Assembly (NCBI GenBank): GCA_004213555.1 | Contig: SHAP01000003.1 | Location: 185,443-249,442, forward strand | Reading direction: 5' to 3' | DNA: 64,000 bases | Source of the DNA: Phycisphaeraceae bacterium | GTDB lineage: Bacteria; Planctomycetota; Phycisphaerae; Phycisphaerales; SM1A02 | In this document: positions 1 through 8,088 of the stretch, one piece after another | How positions within the stretch are numbered: the stretch's first letter is position 1 | How the letters are laid out: the number at the start of each line of letters is the position of its first letter | Made by a program: the position numbers and the translations under genes | The notes under the pieces: generated by a model | Database searches by the model: none | What the model saw: the letters and a program-made list of their open reading frames with translations, nothing else | What the model was told of the DNA's origin: nothing

Positions 1-1041
1 CTCAGAGATCTTCAACTGCAAATCGATGTTGGCTCCGGGGCCGGGACGAACGGGTCGATCCTCGATGCGAACATCCAAATAGCCCAGGGCGTGGTACCCA
101 GATTCCACCTTGAGGATGGCGGCATCGATGCTGGCCTGTTCCCAAGCACTGCCAAGCCGGAGGTCCAACAAGGATTTGATCTGGGCGGCATCCATCACCG
201 CTTTTTCACCTTCAGCGATCTCGATACGCACATCACCCAACTGGTAGCGAACGCCTTCGAGCACATAGAACGTCACGATGGCTTCGCGGTCGTCGGGGCT
301 TCGTGTCACTGACCAATCCACCCGAGCATCACGCCAGCCTCGGCCTCGGTAAAAATCACGGACCGCTTTCGCGTCTTCGTCCAGCTTGGATTCGTCAAGC
401 GTGCCCGATTCCAACAGCAAGATGGCGGGTTGCACCTCAACCAATTGTTGAAGGCGGTCGCCTCTCATGGAGGAATTGCCTCGAAAGCGAACCGATCGCA
501 CTTTGGCACGAGGGCCCTCGCTGACCAACAGAATCAAATTTTCCGGTCGATCCCCACTGGTAAATTCCACTCGAGATTCCAAATACCCTTCACCACGCAT
601 CCACAGTTCCACATCGCGTGCGGCACGTTCGAGGAGCGCTTCATCTCGTATGGAACCCAACAAGCGTGGGACCCGGTTCAGGATTTCTTCGGAACCAAGA
701 CGGCGATTGCCTTGGACCTCGACCGAACGAATAATGGGCGCGAGGACCACGCGGTACACCAAGTCGACCGCACCATCAGGACGCTCGGTGACTTTGGCCA
801 CCACTTCTGAAAATCGCCCCAATTCCGTCAGACGTCGGATATCCGCCCGGACGATGGCGGCGTCCAAAGGAGAGCCCGCCAGACTTCGGAGGTTGTTCAG
901 CGCAAATCTGGTGTCTGAATCCGTGCCCCCCAGCACGCGGACCGTCCCCACCGGTCGACCGGCCAGAGTCACCATCAGATCCTCGGCTCCCGCAAAAGTG
1001 GAGCAGAGCAGCAAAATCAGGATGCGGGACGCAACCGACAT
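1..1041 (-). CDS. bamA: Outer membrane protein assembly factor BamA, C-terminal part cut by window edge
   Basis: BamA inserts beta-barrel proteins into the outer membrane. Read from an ATG at 1041, the frame stays open to base 1 (347 codons). It begins with a signal peptide (hydrophobic LILLLCSTFAGA), followed by a series of POTRA-type domains: repeated units of 70-80 residues such as VQGNRRLGSEEIL, VRFRGNSSMRG and YQLGDVRIEI, each with the beta-alpha-alpha-beta-beta pattern. The 16-strand barrel would lie beyond the window. The TamA or ShlB families also carry POTRA domains, but at least four in a row behind a signal peptide favour BamA. A tiny membrane-protein gene lies just upstream on the same strand. 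Confidence 0.85.
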   Translation of the reverse strand, partial: MSVASRILILLLCSTFAGAEDLMVTLAGRPVGTVRVLGGTDSDTRFALNNLRSLAGSPLDAAIVRADIRRLTELGRFSEVVAKVTERPDGAVDLVYRVVLAPIIRSVEVQGNRRLGSEEILNRVPRLLGSIRDEALLERAARDVELWMRGEGYLESRVEFTSGDRPENLILLVSEGPRAKVRSVRFRGNSSMRGDRLQQLVEVQPAILLLESGTLDESKLDEDAKAVRDFYRGRGWRDARVDWSVTRSPDDREAIVTFYVLEGVRYQLGDVRIEIAEGEKAVMDAAQIKSLLDLRLGSAWEQASIDAAILKVESGYHALGYLDVRIEDRPVRPGPGANIDLQLKISE

Positions 1042-1069
1042 GTGGGAGGAGGATACCCCCCATGCCGGA

Positions 1070-1225
1070 TCAACCGAGCCACAAGGAGGCAATCATCCCC
1101 AAGGCAAAGAGAACCATGGCCATGGTGCCCAAAGCGGTGTCCTGGGTTGGCTGAGACGCAACCCGAGCCACCGGTTGAGATCGACGCTGACGGAGGCTGG
1201 TTTTTGACAATTTGGACTGTGGCAT
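1070..1225 (-). CDS. Small single-pass membrane protein (51 aa), unknown function
   Basis: A 51-residue frame starts at ATG 1225 with GGAG seven bases upstream and stops 28 bases before the bamA start. It has a basic N-terminal half (KLSKTSLRQRR) and one C-terminal hydrophobic segment (MAMVLFALGMIASLWLG) that would form a single membrane helix reaching the C-terminus. The ribosome site and placement support a real gene, probably co-transcribed with bamA. I do not recognise the family. Earlier in-frame starts exist at 1231 and 1276 but fit the ribosome site less well. Confidence 0.5.
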   Translation of the reverse strand: MPQSKLSKTSLRQRRSQPVARVASQPTQDTALGTMAMVLFALGMIASLWLG

Positions 1226-1350
1226 CTGCATTCTCCAAAGATCACGTCGACCAAGAATGGAGGACAAACGAGCCACAAACTGAACCAGAGCTGCGGTGGG
1301 TTCAGGTCATTCCGACAACTCCGACAATCCGGCATGGCTACCCTGTGGGC

Positions 1351-2448
1351 ATGTCCGAGAATGCTTTGAATCGCACCCCGCTCTACGCCCGACATGGCCA
1401 ACAAGGCGCGAAACTTGTCCCTTTTGCGGGGTGGGAAATGCCCCTCCACTTTGGTTCCATCCTTGAGGAACACCACGCCACCCGAACTTCTGGTTCTATT
1501 TTTGACGTCAGCCACATGGGTCGGCTTTCCATCACCGGTCCCGCCGCCGAAAGCCTCTTGGAACGGGTGGTGACCCGAATGATGGCGGGTATGAAGGATG
1601 GGCAAGCTCGGTACGGATTGGCTTGTCTAGAAGACGGGGGCACCATCGATGACCTCATCGTCAACCGAATGGGACCAGAAGATTTTTTGGTGGTGTGCAA
1701 CGGGGCGAATCGAGAAGCCGTGGTGAAACACCTGCAGGTCCACAACGAACACGGGGCAGACGTTTCAGATGACACCATGGGCTCCACCATGGTTGCGGTG
1801 CAAGGTCCGGCCGCAGTGCAACGGATGACGGCCCGGTGGCCGCATTTGGCAGAAATGAAGCGGTACCGCTGCGGGCTGATCGAACACGGCGAGCACGCGC
1901 TCTTTGTCGCCCGAACGGGCTACACCGGAGAAGATGGATTCGAAATCATCGCGCCCAGCATCGCCACCGAAGCGATCATTGAGGTGCTCGACGATCTCAA
2001 CCAACACAATGTGGTGAATGCCGGTCTTGGGGCGCGGGACAGTTTGCGGTTGGAAGCGGCCATGCCGCTGTACGGCCATGAGCTCTCCGAGACCAAGGAC
2101 CCCATTTCGGCGGGACTCCGATTCGCCGTCACACTCGAGAAAGATGCTCCAGGTTTTGTGGGCCAAGAAGCTCTGCGGCAGAAAGCCGAACAGGGTGTGC
2201 CCACCACATTGGTTGGCCTCAGCATCGATGCCCCCCGTGCCGCCCGGCAAGGTGCCGTGGTCAAGCATCAAGATGAGGCGGTTGGCGAAGTCACCAGTGG
2301 TGTGGTCTCACCCAGCCTGCAACAGTCGATTGCCATGGCCATGGTGGACACCACGTGGAGCAACGAAGGCACCAAACTGCAAGTGGAGATTGGCCGAGGT
2401 GTGGCAGACGCCACCGTCGTACCCATGCCTTTTTACAAACGGTCTTAA
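1351..2448 (+). CDS. gcvT: Glycine cleavage system aminomethyltransferase (T protein)
   Basis: GcvT takes the aminomethyl group bound to lipoylated GcvH and passes the methylene to tetrahydrofolate, releasing ammonia. The product is 365 residues, the usual length. Family landmarks are visible: the N-terminal TPLYARHGQQGAKLVPFAGW, FDVSHMGR, the VARTGYTGEDGFE motif and a C-terminal barrel with GEVTSGVVSPSL. The frame is open upstream of 1351, but the conserved N-terminus begins here and the upstream extension has no resemblance to the family. No gcvH or gcvP lies nearby, so the cleavage system is dispersed in this genome. It converges on the sigma factor gene at 2495. Confidence 0.93.
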   Translation: MSENALNRTPLYARHGQQGAKLVPFAGWEMPLHFGSILEEHHATRTSGSIFDVSHMGRLSITGPAAESLLERVVTRMMAGMKDGQARYGLACLEDGGTIDDLIVNRMGPEDFLVVCNGANREAVVKHLQVHNEHGADVSDDTMGSTMVAVQGPAAVQRMTARWPHLAEMKRYRCGLIEHGEHALFVARTGYTGEDGFEIIAPSIATEAIIEVLDDLNQHNVVNAGLGARDSLRLEAAMPLYGHELSETKDPISAGLRFAVTLEKDAPGFVGQEALRQKAEQGVPTTLVGLSIDAPRAARQGAVVKHQDEAVGEVTSGVVSPSLQQSIAMAMVDTTWSNEGTKLQVEIGRGVADATVVPMPFYKRS

Positions 2449-2466
2449 GGGCTCTCGGTCCAAAAT

Positions 2467-2482
2467 GCTCTGAGTCCAGAGC
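2467..2482. terminator. Possible bidirectional hairpin between convergent gcvT and sigma gene
   Basis: GCTCTG and CAGAGC form a perfect 6-bp stem around a 4-base loop in the 46-base gap between two convergent genes. There are A residues on the left flank and no good T tract on the right. It fits a weak terminator, but only by position and stem. Confidence 0.35.
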
Positions 2483-2494
2483 GTTCAGATCGGT

Positions 2495-3358
2495 TCAACC
2501 TTGGCGGAGCTTGCGACGCTCTTCAAACCAACGGACGGGGTGTCCAGATTCGATGGCACTGCGGATGCGACCCAAGGCTTCCGACTCCAACTGGCGGACA
2601 CGTTCCCGAGTCAAACCAATTCGAGCCCCGATCTCTTTCAGGGTCAATGGCTGTTCGCCCTGCAGTCCAAACCGAAGCCGCAAAATGCTGGCATCTCGCT
2701 CGTCGATGACATCCAAAAGTTCCATCACCACGCTGTAAATCTCGCGGTTTCCAGATTGCTCTTCGGGGGCCACCTGACTGGCATCGGCAAAGGTCTCTGA
2801 GAAGCCACGCTGCTCGTCGTCGTTTGCGGTGGAAATGGTGCTTGCAGACTGTGTATCCATCGCCTGGCGTACCACGGCATATTTTCGCGGGGGCACCGAA
2901 AGCAACTTGGCCATTTCCGAATCGGTGGGCGGACGACCCTGCTTCTGCTCATAGTCCCGAGCCAACTCTTTGGCCCGAGCGATCAATTCCACCATGTACG
3001 CCGGGATATGCACGGGCTGACGAGCGTGGAGCAGCGTGCGTTTGATGGCTTGCTTGATCCACCAAGAGGCGTACGTCGAAAATCGTGCGCCTTGGGCAGG
3101 ATCAAATCCCTCCGCCGCACGAATCAACCCAACATTGCCCTCTTCGATCAGGTCAGACAACGTCATGCCACGGTTGTTGTAGTTCTTGCTGATCGCAACC
3201 ACGAGGCGAAGGTTGGCTCGGATCAAACGGTCCTTGGCTTGATGGCAACCATCGTTGATGATGGACCATCCGAGCTCTCGTTCCTCGAGCGGTGTCAAAA
3301 GATTGGTGCGACCAATCTCTTGCAGGTAGTGCTCGAGTTCTCCATGGCTTCTGGACAT
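2495..3358 (-). CDS. RNA polymerase sigma-70 factor, RpoD/SigA family (short, group 2 type)
   Basis: This promoter-recognition factor of 287 residues contains sigma regions 1.2 (HYLQEIGRTNLLTPLEERELG), 2 (LRLVVAISKNYNNRGMTLSDLIEEGNVGLIRA, FSTYASWWIKQAI), 3 and 4 (TLKEIGARIGLTRERVRQLE, the helix-turn-helix for the -35 box). It lacks the long region 1.1 of a housekeeping RpoD, so a group 2 alternative sigma is likelier than the vegetative factor. I chose ATG 3358, with GAGGG five bases upstream and the conserved region following directly; a GTG at 3409 would add 17 residues. The 241 bases upstream hold no gene and presumably carry its promoter. Confidence 0.9.
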   Translation of the reverse strand: MSRSHGELEHYLQEIGRTNLLTPLEERELGWSIINDGCHQAKDRLIRANLRLVVAISKNYNNRGMTLSDLIEEGNVGLIRAAEGFDPAQGARFSTYASWWIKQAIKRTLLHARQPVHIPAYMVELIARAKELARDYEQKQGRPPTDSEMAKLLSVPPRKYAVVRQAMDTQSASTISTANDDEQRGFSETFADASQVAPEEQSGNREIYSVVMELLDVIDERDASILRLRFGLQGEQPLTLKEIGARIGLTRERVRQLESEALGRIRSAIESGHPVRWFEERRKLRQG

Positions 3359-3599
3359 GCTGGCCCTCGCAGGATCTTGTGATCCTTCATCACATTCGGC
3401 GAAATCCACGAAACGGTTCCGCCACAGAAATCAATCGGACGAGGAAGTTGTGCTGTCAAACGCAGAAGTCGAATTGTTTCGGAACCGATGGGGCAACCTG
3501 CACGAACGGAACAAACGGAATCCGATTCCAAGCAGCGATTGTTGCGCACTTCAAAGTGCCGGTTGGCTTTCTTTCCGCCAGCTTCTGTTCGGAACCCCG

Positions 3600-6134
3600 T
3601 CAATCGCTTCGGTTTGACCGCTGGAAGAGCTCCAACTGGAACCGATACCACCCCCCGCCAAGTTCTGGCGATGCGGACCGAAGTCGTTCCACACGTGACC
3701 ACAATTCCGATGCTGGTGTGCCGATACGCTGCAAAATCTCAAGCATGCCCACTTGGCAAGACCAGTACACCTTGGGCAATTTTTGAGGTGACGTGGCCAA
3801 AGCCAGCCGTCGGAAGGTCGCCATCGGGTCCACCAGTTGATCACGATCGGACCCCGCCAAATTCAGTTGACACTGCGCTTGCCCCAAAAGCCAAGGCGCT
3901 GCGTCTGACTGAAGCGCAAGCAATTGCTCGTACACCGGCAAGGCGGATTGGTGATCCCCAAGAAAGAGCCAAGCATCCGCCACCAATTCCAACCAAAGAG
4001 CCGATGGGTCCTCCTGAGAAAGGAGCCATCGTGAAAAGCTTTGAAGGGTCCCTTTCAGCGTCGCACGTTGCGCACTTTGCTTGGCTTCCGGGGCAAAAGT
4101 TTGCCGCAACCGGTCGGCCATCGACAACTGATCTCGCAGCATGCCTGCCATCACTGGTGCCACCTGCTTGGGATCACGGTCCAGTTGATCCCACAAAGCT
4201 TCTGGCATCGAGACCCCCAACTCTGCGTTCACCTTGGCTTCCAAGGCAACCCGATCACCCAACATGCTGTGATCCAACACGCTCGGCCATGGCTTTTCTT
4301 GGAAGATCCGTTGGGCAGATCGAGGACCATCCAGAGCCAAGGACACCTCGACGTTGGTCAGTCGATACTCCCCGGCGAGAACTGGATCCTCGGGTGATTC
4401 CAGATCTCTCGGCTTCAAAAACGAAGCCTTAAAAGCCTCCAGTCTTGTCCGAGCAGCCCGTGCTTTGGCGACCCTTTGTTCGGGGCTCGAACGGGCGACT
4501 TTTTGTCGTTCCATGGCCAATACGGCAGCGTGCACTTCCACCGATTCAGGAGCAGACCGAAGGGCCCGTTCCACATGTGGCTGGGCGCGGGCGTCCTCAC
4601 CGAGGCCAACCCAGCATCGAGCCATGGCCAGACCATCTTCGGTCGTGTTCAGCATGGGTTCGAGCGAATGCAACAATTCTGGATCGACCAGCTCAGAGTC
4701 GGGAGCGGCCACCTCTGCACATGCTCGGAGCAACCAAGTGATGCCATACCGCTGCGAAGGAATCGAAGGCAGGGCGTCGATATGCGGTGCATTCCCAATT
4801 GGAACCGCAAACGTGGCTTGACGGAACATCATGATGGCTCGGGGCATGTCCTGGGCCCGGAAAGCTTGCGCCCCAAGGGCGTATGAAGCTCGAACAAATG
4901 GGGAGAGATCCGTACCCTCCGCACGAGCTTCGCGCATGGCTCTTTCGTAAAGATCGGTCGAACGTTTGGCATCGGTTTGGGCCAGCTCAGAGGCAATTGA
5001 AACCAAGCCGCATGGTGGGGCATGCTCGACCAACCACTCCGAACGCAGAGACCCCTGCCAGCATCGCCACAGGCAAGCGATGCGGGCACCCACCAAACCA
5101 GACCAATCGTGTCCGGCTTCATGAAGGGGCCCGCGGATTTTCAACCAGGGTGTGATGCTGTTGCTCAAGCCCACCTCCGAAAGCGGCGCGTTCACCATCC
5201 CCTGCAGAACATTCAAATTGGCCCAATCGAAGCAAGCCCAAGGGTCTTGTTCTTGAAAACGAAATTCTCCTGAAAGCCATCGGAACAACTGCTGTTCTGG
5301 AGGGGTCAACAATTCAAGAGTTTGGGGATCCAAAGCGTTCCGATCCAAAGTGACAATCGAGCGGTTGGTGGTGCTTTGAAAAATGACGTCGTGCAGCTCA
5401 AACAAGGCGAGTGCGGTGGGCGACAGAGCCAAATCTTGCGGCATCGCCCCCGGACTCGAACGCCACGCTTGGCTTCTGAGTCGTGTGCTCCACATCGCGG
5501 CCTCTCGACGCATCGATTCCTGAGGCATCGCTTCTTCAAAACGGAGATCGCGTGGTGCGATGGGCAGGTCCTCAACGCGATCCAGTTGAATGCGATAACT
5601 CAGGGCCAAAAATCTCAACCACGGACCACGGTGATCACGCTCACGCCACACCAAACTCGATCGGTCCAGACGAAGCACCGGATCGGTCTCAAAATCTGGG
5701 TGCTGTTCCAGTGCCTCTAGTTCCTGCTCAAGCGCTGCCATTCCGGCCGCACTCCATTCGTCCAAAGCGCGCACCGAGGTGTGAATGGTTTGACGTTGCT
5801 CGGGCGAAACCAAGGGCCAAGTCCAAAGCTGACGAAATGCGTTCTGCCCCGAACGAAGATGGACCAAAAGGACATCCTCGGCGTGATCCAAAGCCACTCG
5901 CGCCGACGTCGAACTGGGTTCAAGGTGCTGCTCACGCCAATTGATGCGTTCACGACGAAGCGCCATCGCCTCTTCGGGATTGGCTTGAGCAACTTTTTGA
6001 TCCAAATCAGCAAGCTCCTCGGCAAGCATGCCTCCCGCATGGACCGAAGTGTTGGAACAAAGGCAGCCGGTCAGTGCAACCAACATTGTGATTTGAACAC
6101 GATGGACAAATTGATTGACGTCAATACCAAGCAT
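3600..6134 (-). CDS. Large lipoprotein with helical (TPR-like) repeats, unknown function
   Basis: The protein is 844 residues. The N-terminus has a hydrophobic stretch ending in LTGC, a lipobox, so it is probably lipidated and anchored to a membrane facing the periplasm. The body is almost wholly helical with a pattern of paired amphipathic helices, for example ASYALGAQAFRAQDMPRAIMMFRQA and DHQSALPVYEQLLALQ, typical of TPR arrays. It is last in a run of minus-strand genes encoding a vWA protein, a TolQ/ExbB homologue and two ExbD homologues, 35 bases after the final ExbD gene, so it probably belongs to the same complex. A scaffolding role is inference from repeats and position. Confidence 0.75.
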   Translation of the reverse strand: MLGIDVNQFVHRVQITMLVALTGCLCSNTSVHAGGMLAEELADLDQKVAQANPEEAMALRRERINWREQHLEPSSTSARVALDHAEDVLLVHLRSGQNAFRQLWTWPLVSPEQRQTIHTSVRALDEWSAAGMAALEQELEALEQHPDFETDPVLRLDRSSLVWRERDHRGPWLRFLALSYRIQLDRVEDLPIAPRDLRFEEAMPQESMRREAAMWSTRLRSQAWRSSPGAMPQDLALSPTALALFELHDVIFQSTTNRSIVTLDRNALDPQTLELLTPPEQQLFRWLSGEFRFQEQDPWACFDWANLNVLQGMVNAPLSEVGLSNSITPWLKIRGPLHEAGHDWSGLVGARIACLWRCWQGSLRSEWLVEHAPPCGLVSIASELAQTDAKRSTDLYERAMREARAEGTDLSPFVRASYALGAQAFRAQDMPRAIMMFRQATFAVPIGNAPHIDALPSIPSQRYGITWLLRACAEVAAPDSELVDPELLHSLEPMLNTTEDGLAMARCWVGLGEDARAQPHVERALRSAPESVEVHAAVLAMERQKVARSSPEQRVAKARAARTRLEAFKASFLKPRDLESPEDPVLAGEYRLTNVEVSLALDGPRSAQRIFQEKPWPSVLDHSMLGDRVALEAKVNAELGVSMPEALWDQLDRDPKQVAPVMAGMLRDQLSMADRLRQTFAPEAKQSAQRATLKGTLQSFSRWLLSQEDPSALWLELVADAWLFLGDHQSALPVYEQLLALQSDAAPWLLGQAQCQLNLAGSDRDQLVDPMATFRRLALATSPQKLPKVYWSCQVGMLEILQRIGTPASELWSRVERLRSASPELGGGWYRFQLELFQRSNRSD

Positions 6135-6169
6135 GACCGACTTGCTCCACCACTTTCGTTAATGCACGA

Positions 6170-6733
6170 TCAACCCGCATTTGGGTTCAACGAAATGTTG
6201 TTGTAGCCCGCCCGAGCCGTGGCATCAAACGCACGCACCACATGTTCCCAATCGGTTCCTGCCGCGGGCCGGAGAACAATCGGATGGTCATCAGGCCAAA
6301 GCCCGCGTCCCCCAGTCCCCCCCATTCGGCGTTCAGACAGCAGAGTGGTGAGCGACTCGAGGGTGGTCGGCTGAGGGAATGGACCTTCAATCCCAATGGT
6401 GAATCCGGCCGCCACCGTCGAGCGTCCAGAATTCGTGTCTTGGGAAAAAACCGTGATAACCACCGGATGATCTGGCACTTCAAAGGGGTCGGCCACACCC
6501 GCGCCCAAGCGATTGGGCAAATCAAGACGCTCGATCACTTCGGCTCGTTTGAACTCAGTGGCGACCATGAAATACACCAGCAACAGAAACACGACATCGA
6601 TCATCGAAGTGAGATTGAGTGCGGGCCTCCAGTTCGAGCGTCGGTCAAACTTTCGATCCCTTCGACGTTGGGCCCGTCTCGCTTCGGAACACGCGTCTTC
6701 AGGAATGTGCTGTTTTGTTTCCGAAGCAGACAT
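6170..6733 (-). CDS. exbD: ExbD/TolR-family biopolymer transport protein (second copy)
   Basis: ExbD/TolR proteins couple the proton-motive force through an ExbB/TolQ channel to a periplasm-spanning partner. This 187-residue copy has a basic cytoplasmic N-terminus (RRAQRRRDRKFDRRSNW), one membrane helix with the signature LNLTSMIDVVFLLLVYFMVAT, including the essential aspartate, and a periplasmic domain ending in a typical YNNISLN-like strand. Its ATG overlaps the stop of the preceding ExbD gene at 6733, indicating translational coupling. Two different ExbD subunits in one cluster is a common planctomycete arrangement and could form a heteromeric core. Confidence 0.92.
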   Translation of the reverse strand: MSASETKQHIPEDACSEARRAQRRRDRKFDRRSNWRPALNLTSMIDVVFLLLVYFMVATEFKRAEVIERLDLPNRLGAGVADPFEVPDHPVVITVFSQDTNSGRSTVAAGFTIGIEGPFPQPTTLESLTTLLSERRMGGTGGRGLWPDDHPIVLRPAAGTDWEHVVRAFDATARAGYNNISLNPNAG

Positions 6734-7215
6734 CAGGAAGCTGGCTCCAGCAGAACCAAGTGCACTTTGGCCTCTGCACCATCAACACGAGCACTGGCGG
6801 CACGCAATGCTTCGAGGACAGGGTGAATCCATTCAAAATGAACCTCGCGATCGGCACGCAGATGGATGGCCAGATCAGGCCGCTGTTCCAAATCAACCGC
6901 GACTCTGTTGGACAACGCCTGACAGCCGTCGGAATCGAGCGAGAACGGTTGGCCCAGCACCATTGCACGAAGGCCCACACCCGGTTGGCTGGTATCGGAC
7001 AGGACGTTGACCACCAATCGGGGGTCTTCACCGGCAACCGCGGCCGCCGCGTCCGGAACTTTGGGCAAATCCAAAGGCTCGGCTTCACGGCTGACCACTT
7101 GAGACACCAAGATGAAAAAGACGACCAACAAAAAAACCACATCGATCATGGACGTCAAGTTGGACTCAACTTCCGTCGGTGCGTGCCTCCGCCTGGTGTG
7201 GAGCAACGTTGACAT
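6733..7215 (-). CDS. exbD: ExbD/TolR-family biopolymer transport protein (first copy)
   Basis: This 160-residue ExbD homologue has a short cytoplasmic N-terminus, the helix motif NLTSMIDVVFLLVVFFILVS with the conserved proton-carrying aspartate, then a periplasmic domain (DLPKVPD, ending in HLVLLEPAS). It overlaps its neighbours by single bases at both ends, at 7215 with the TolQ/ExbB gene and at 6733 with the second ExbD, so all three should be made in fixed proportion. It is clearly distinct in sequence from the second copy outside the transmembrane motif, which argues for two roles rather than a recent duplication. Confidence 0.92.
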   Translation of the reverse strand: MSTLLHTRRRHAPTEVESNLTSMIDVVFLLVVFFILVSQVVSREAEPLDLPKVPDAAAAVAGEDPRLVVNVLSDTSQPGVGLRAMVLGQPFSLDSDGCQALSNRVAVDLEQRPDLAIHLRADREVHFEWIHPVLEALRAASARVDGAEAKVHLVLLEPAS

Positions 7216-8087
7216 CAGTCCCCAGCAATCGTGGCGTTTGGGTGTGAATCGGCAGGTGGCTGAGGTGCCGAGTCTCCCATTGGTTCAATGCTGGAAGCGG
7301 GCTTGGCCGCTGGAGGCGAAGGCTTCCGCAGGGCGGGATCGAATGGACGGATCAACGCGGTCACTTCGGCCACGACCGCTTCTGATGCGTTCAAGATCCG
7401 GTTGCGAATGACCGCATATCCCATCAAGGCTGGGATCGCGACCACCAATCCCCAAAAAGTGGTGACCAAAGCGGTGCCAATACCCCCCGCCAGCAACACC
7501 GGGTCAGCGTTCCCGCCCGCGGCGACAATGGATTGGAACGCCAAGATCATGCCATAGACGGTCCCAAACAAACCCGCCATTGGCGCAAGTTGACCCAGCA
7601 CGTTCAGAAAGTCCACCTTTCGCAACCGCCTGGCCGTTTCTTCATCAGCAGCGTCTTCCATCGCCATCACCATGGCGGCATGACCTTTGGGGGCCGAAAG
7701 AAGGGTCGCATGAAGCACGGTGCCGAAGAAGCTTTGATCTTCTGCAGCCACTCTGATGGCCTTGCGATATCCGCCTGCGGCCAAAAAACGAGCGACAGGC
7801 CCTCGACTCTGGCTGGGTATCAAGGCGTTGGATTGGGTGCTCCAAACAAAATAAAGAGCTGCCCCCAAACTGGCCGCACTGGCCGCGATAAGCAACCAAA
7901 TGATGCCGGTGCCAAGCCATTCGACGCTGCGTTGCCCGTCCGCCATGGCCCGAGTTGAGACAAAAAATGCATCAGCGAATGAACGTGAAGGTGATCCCGC
8001 GCCTTCACTCGCTTCGGCGGACCCCACCAACACACCAAGCGAGACGCCAAGCGCACCCAACATCGACCGAGCCCATCTTGTTCCCAT
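7215..8087 (-). CDS. exbB: MotA/TolQ/ExbB proton channel family protein
   Basis: The protein is 290 residues. It starts with a cleavable-looking hydrophobic leader (MLGALGVSLGVLVGSAEA), then a membrane segment (IIWLLIAASAASLGAALYFVW), a long cytoplasmic loop, and two C-terminal helices with the family core LGQLAPMAGLFGTVYGMI and ALVTTFWGLVVAIPALMGYAV. ExbB/TolQ pentamers form the channel that houses the ExbD dimer. I chose ATG 8087, two bases after the stop of the vWA gene, with AAGGG as ribosome site inside that gene's end; the frame is open further upstream within the vWA gene. The signal-peptide-bearing form is typical of planctomycete TolQ-like proteins. Confidence 0.92.
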   Translation of the reverse strand: MGTRWARSMLGALGVSLGVLVGSAEASEGAGSPSRSFADAFFVSTRAMADGQRSVEWLGTGIIWLLIAASAASLGAALYFVWSTQSNALIPSQSRGPVARFLAAGGYRKAIRVAAEDQSFFGTVLHATLLSAPKGHAAMVMAMEDAADEETARRLRKVDFLNVLGQLAPMAGLFGTVYGMILAFQSIVAAGGNADPVLLAGGIGTALVTTFWGLVVAIPALMGYAVIRNRILNASEAVVAEVTALIRPFDPALRKPSPPAAKPASSIEPMGDSAPQPPADSHPNATIAGD

Positions 8088-8088
8088 T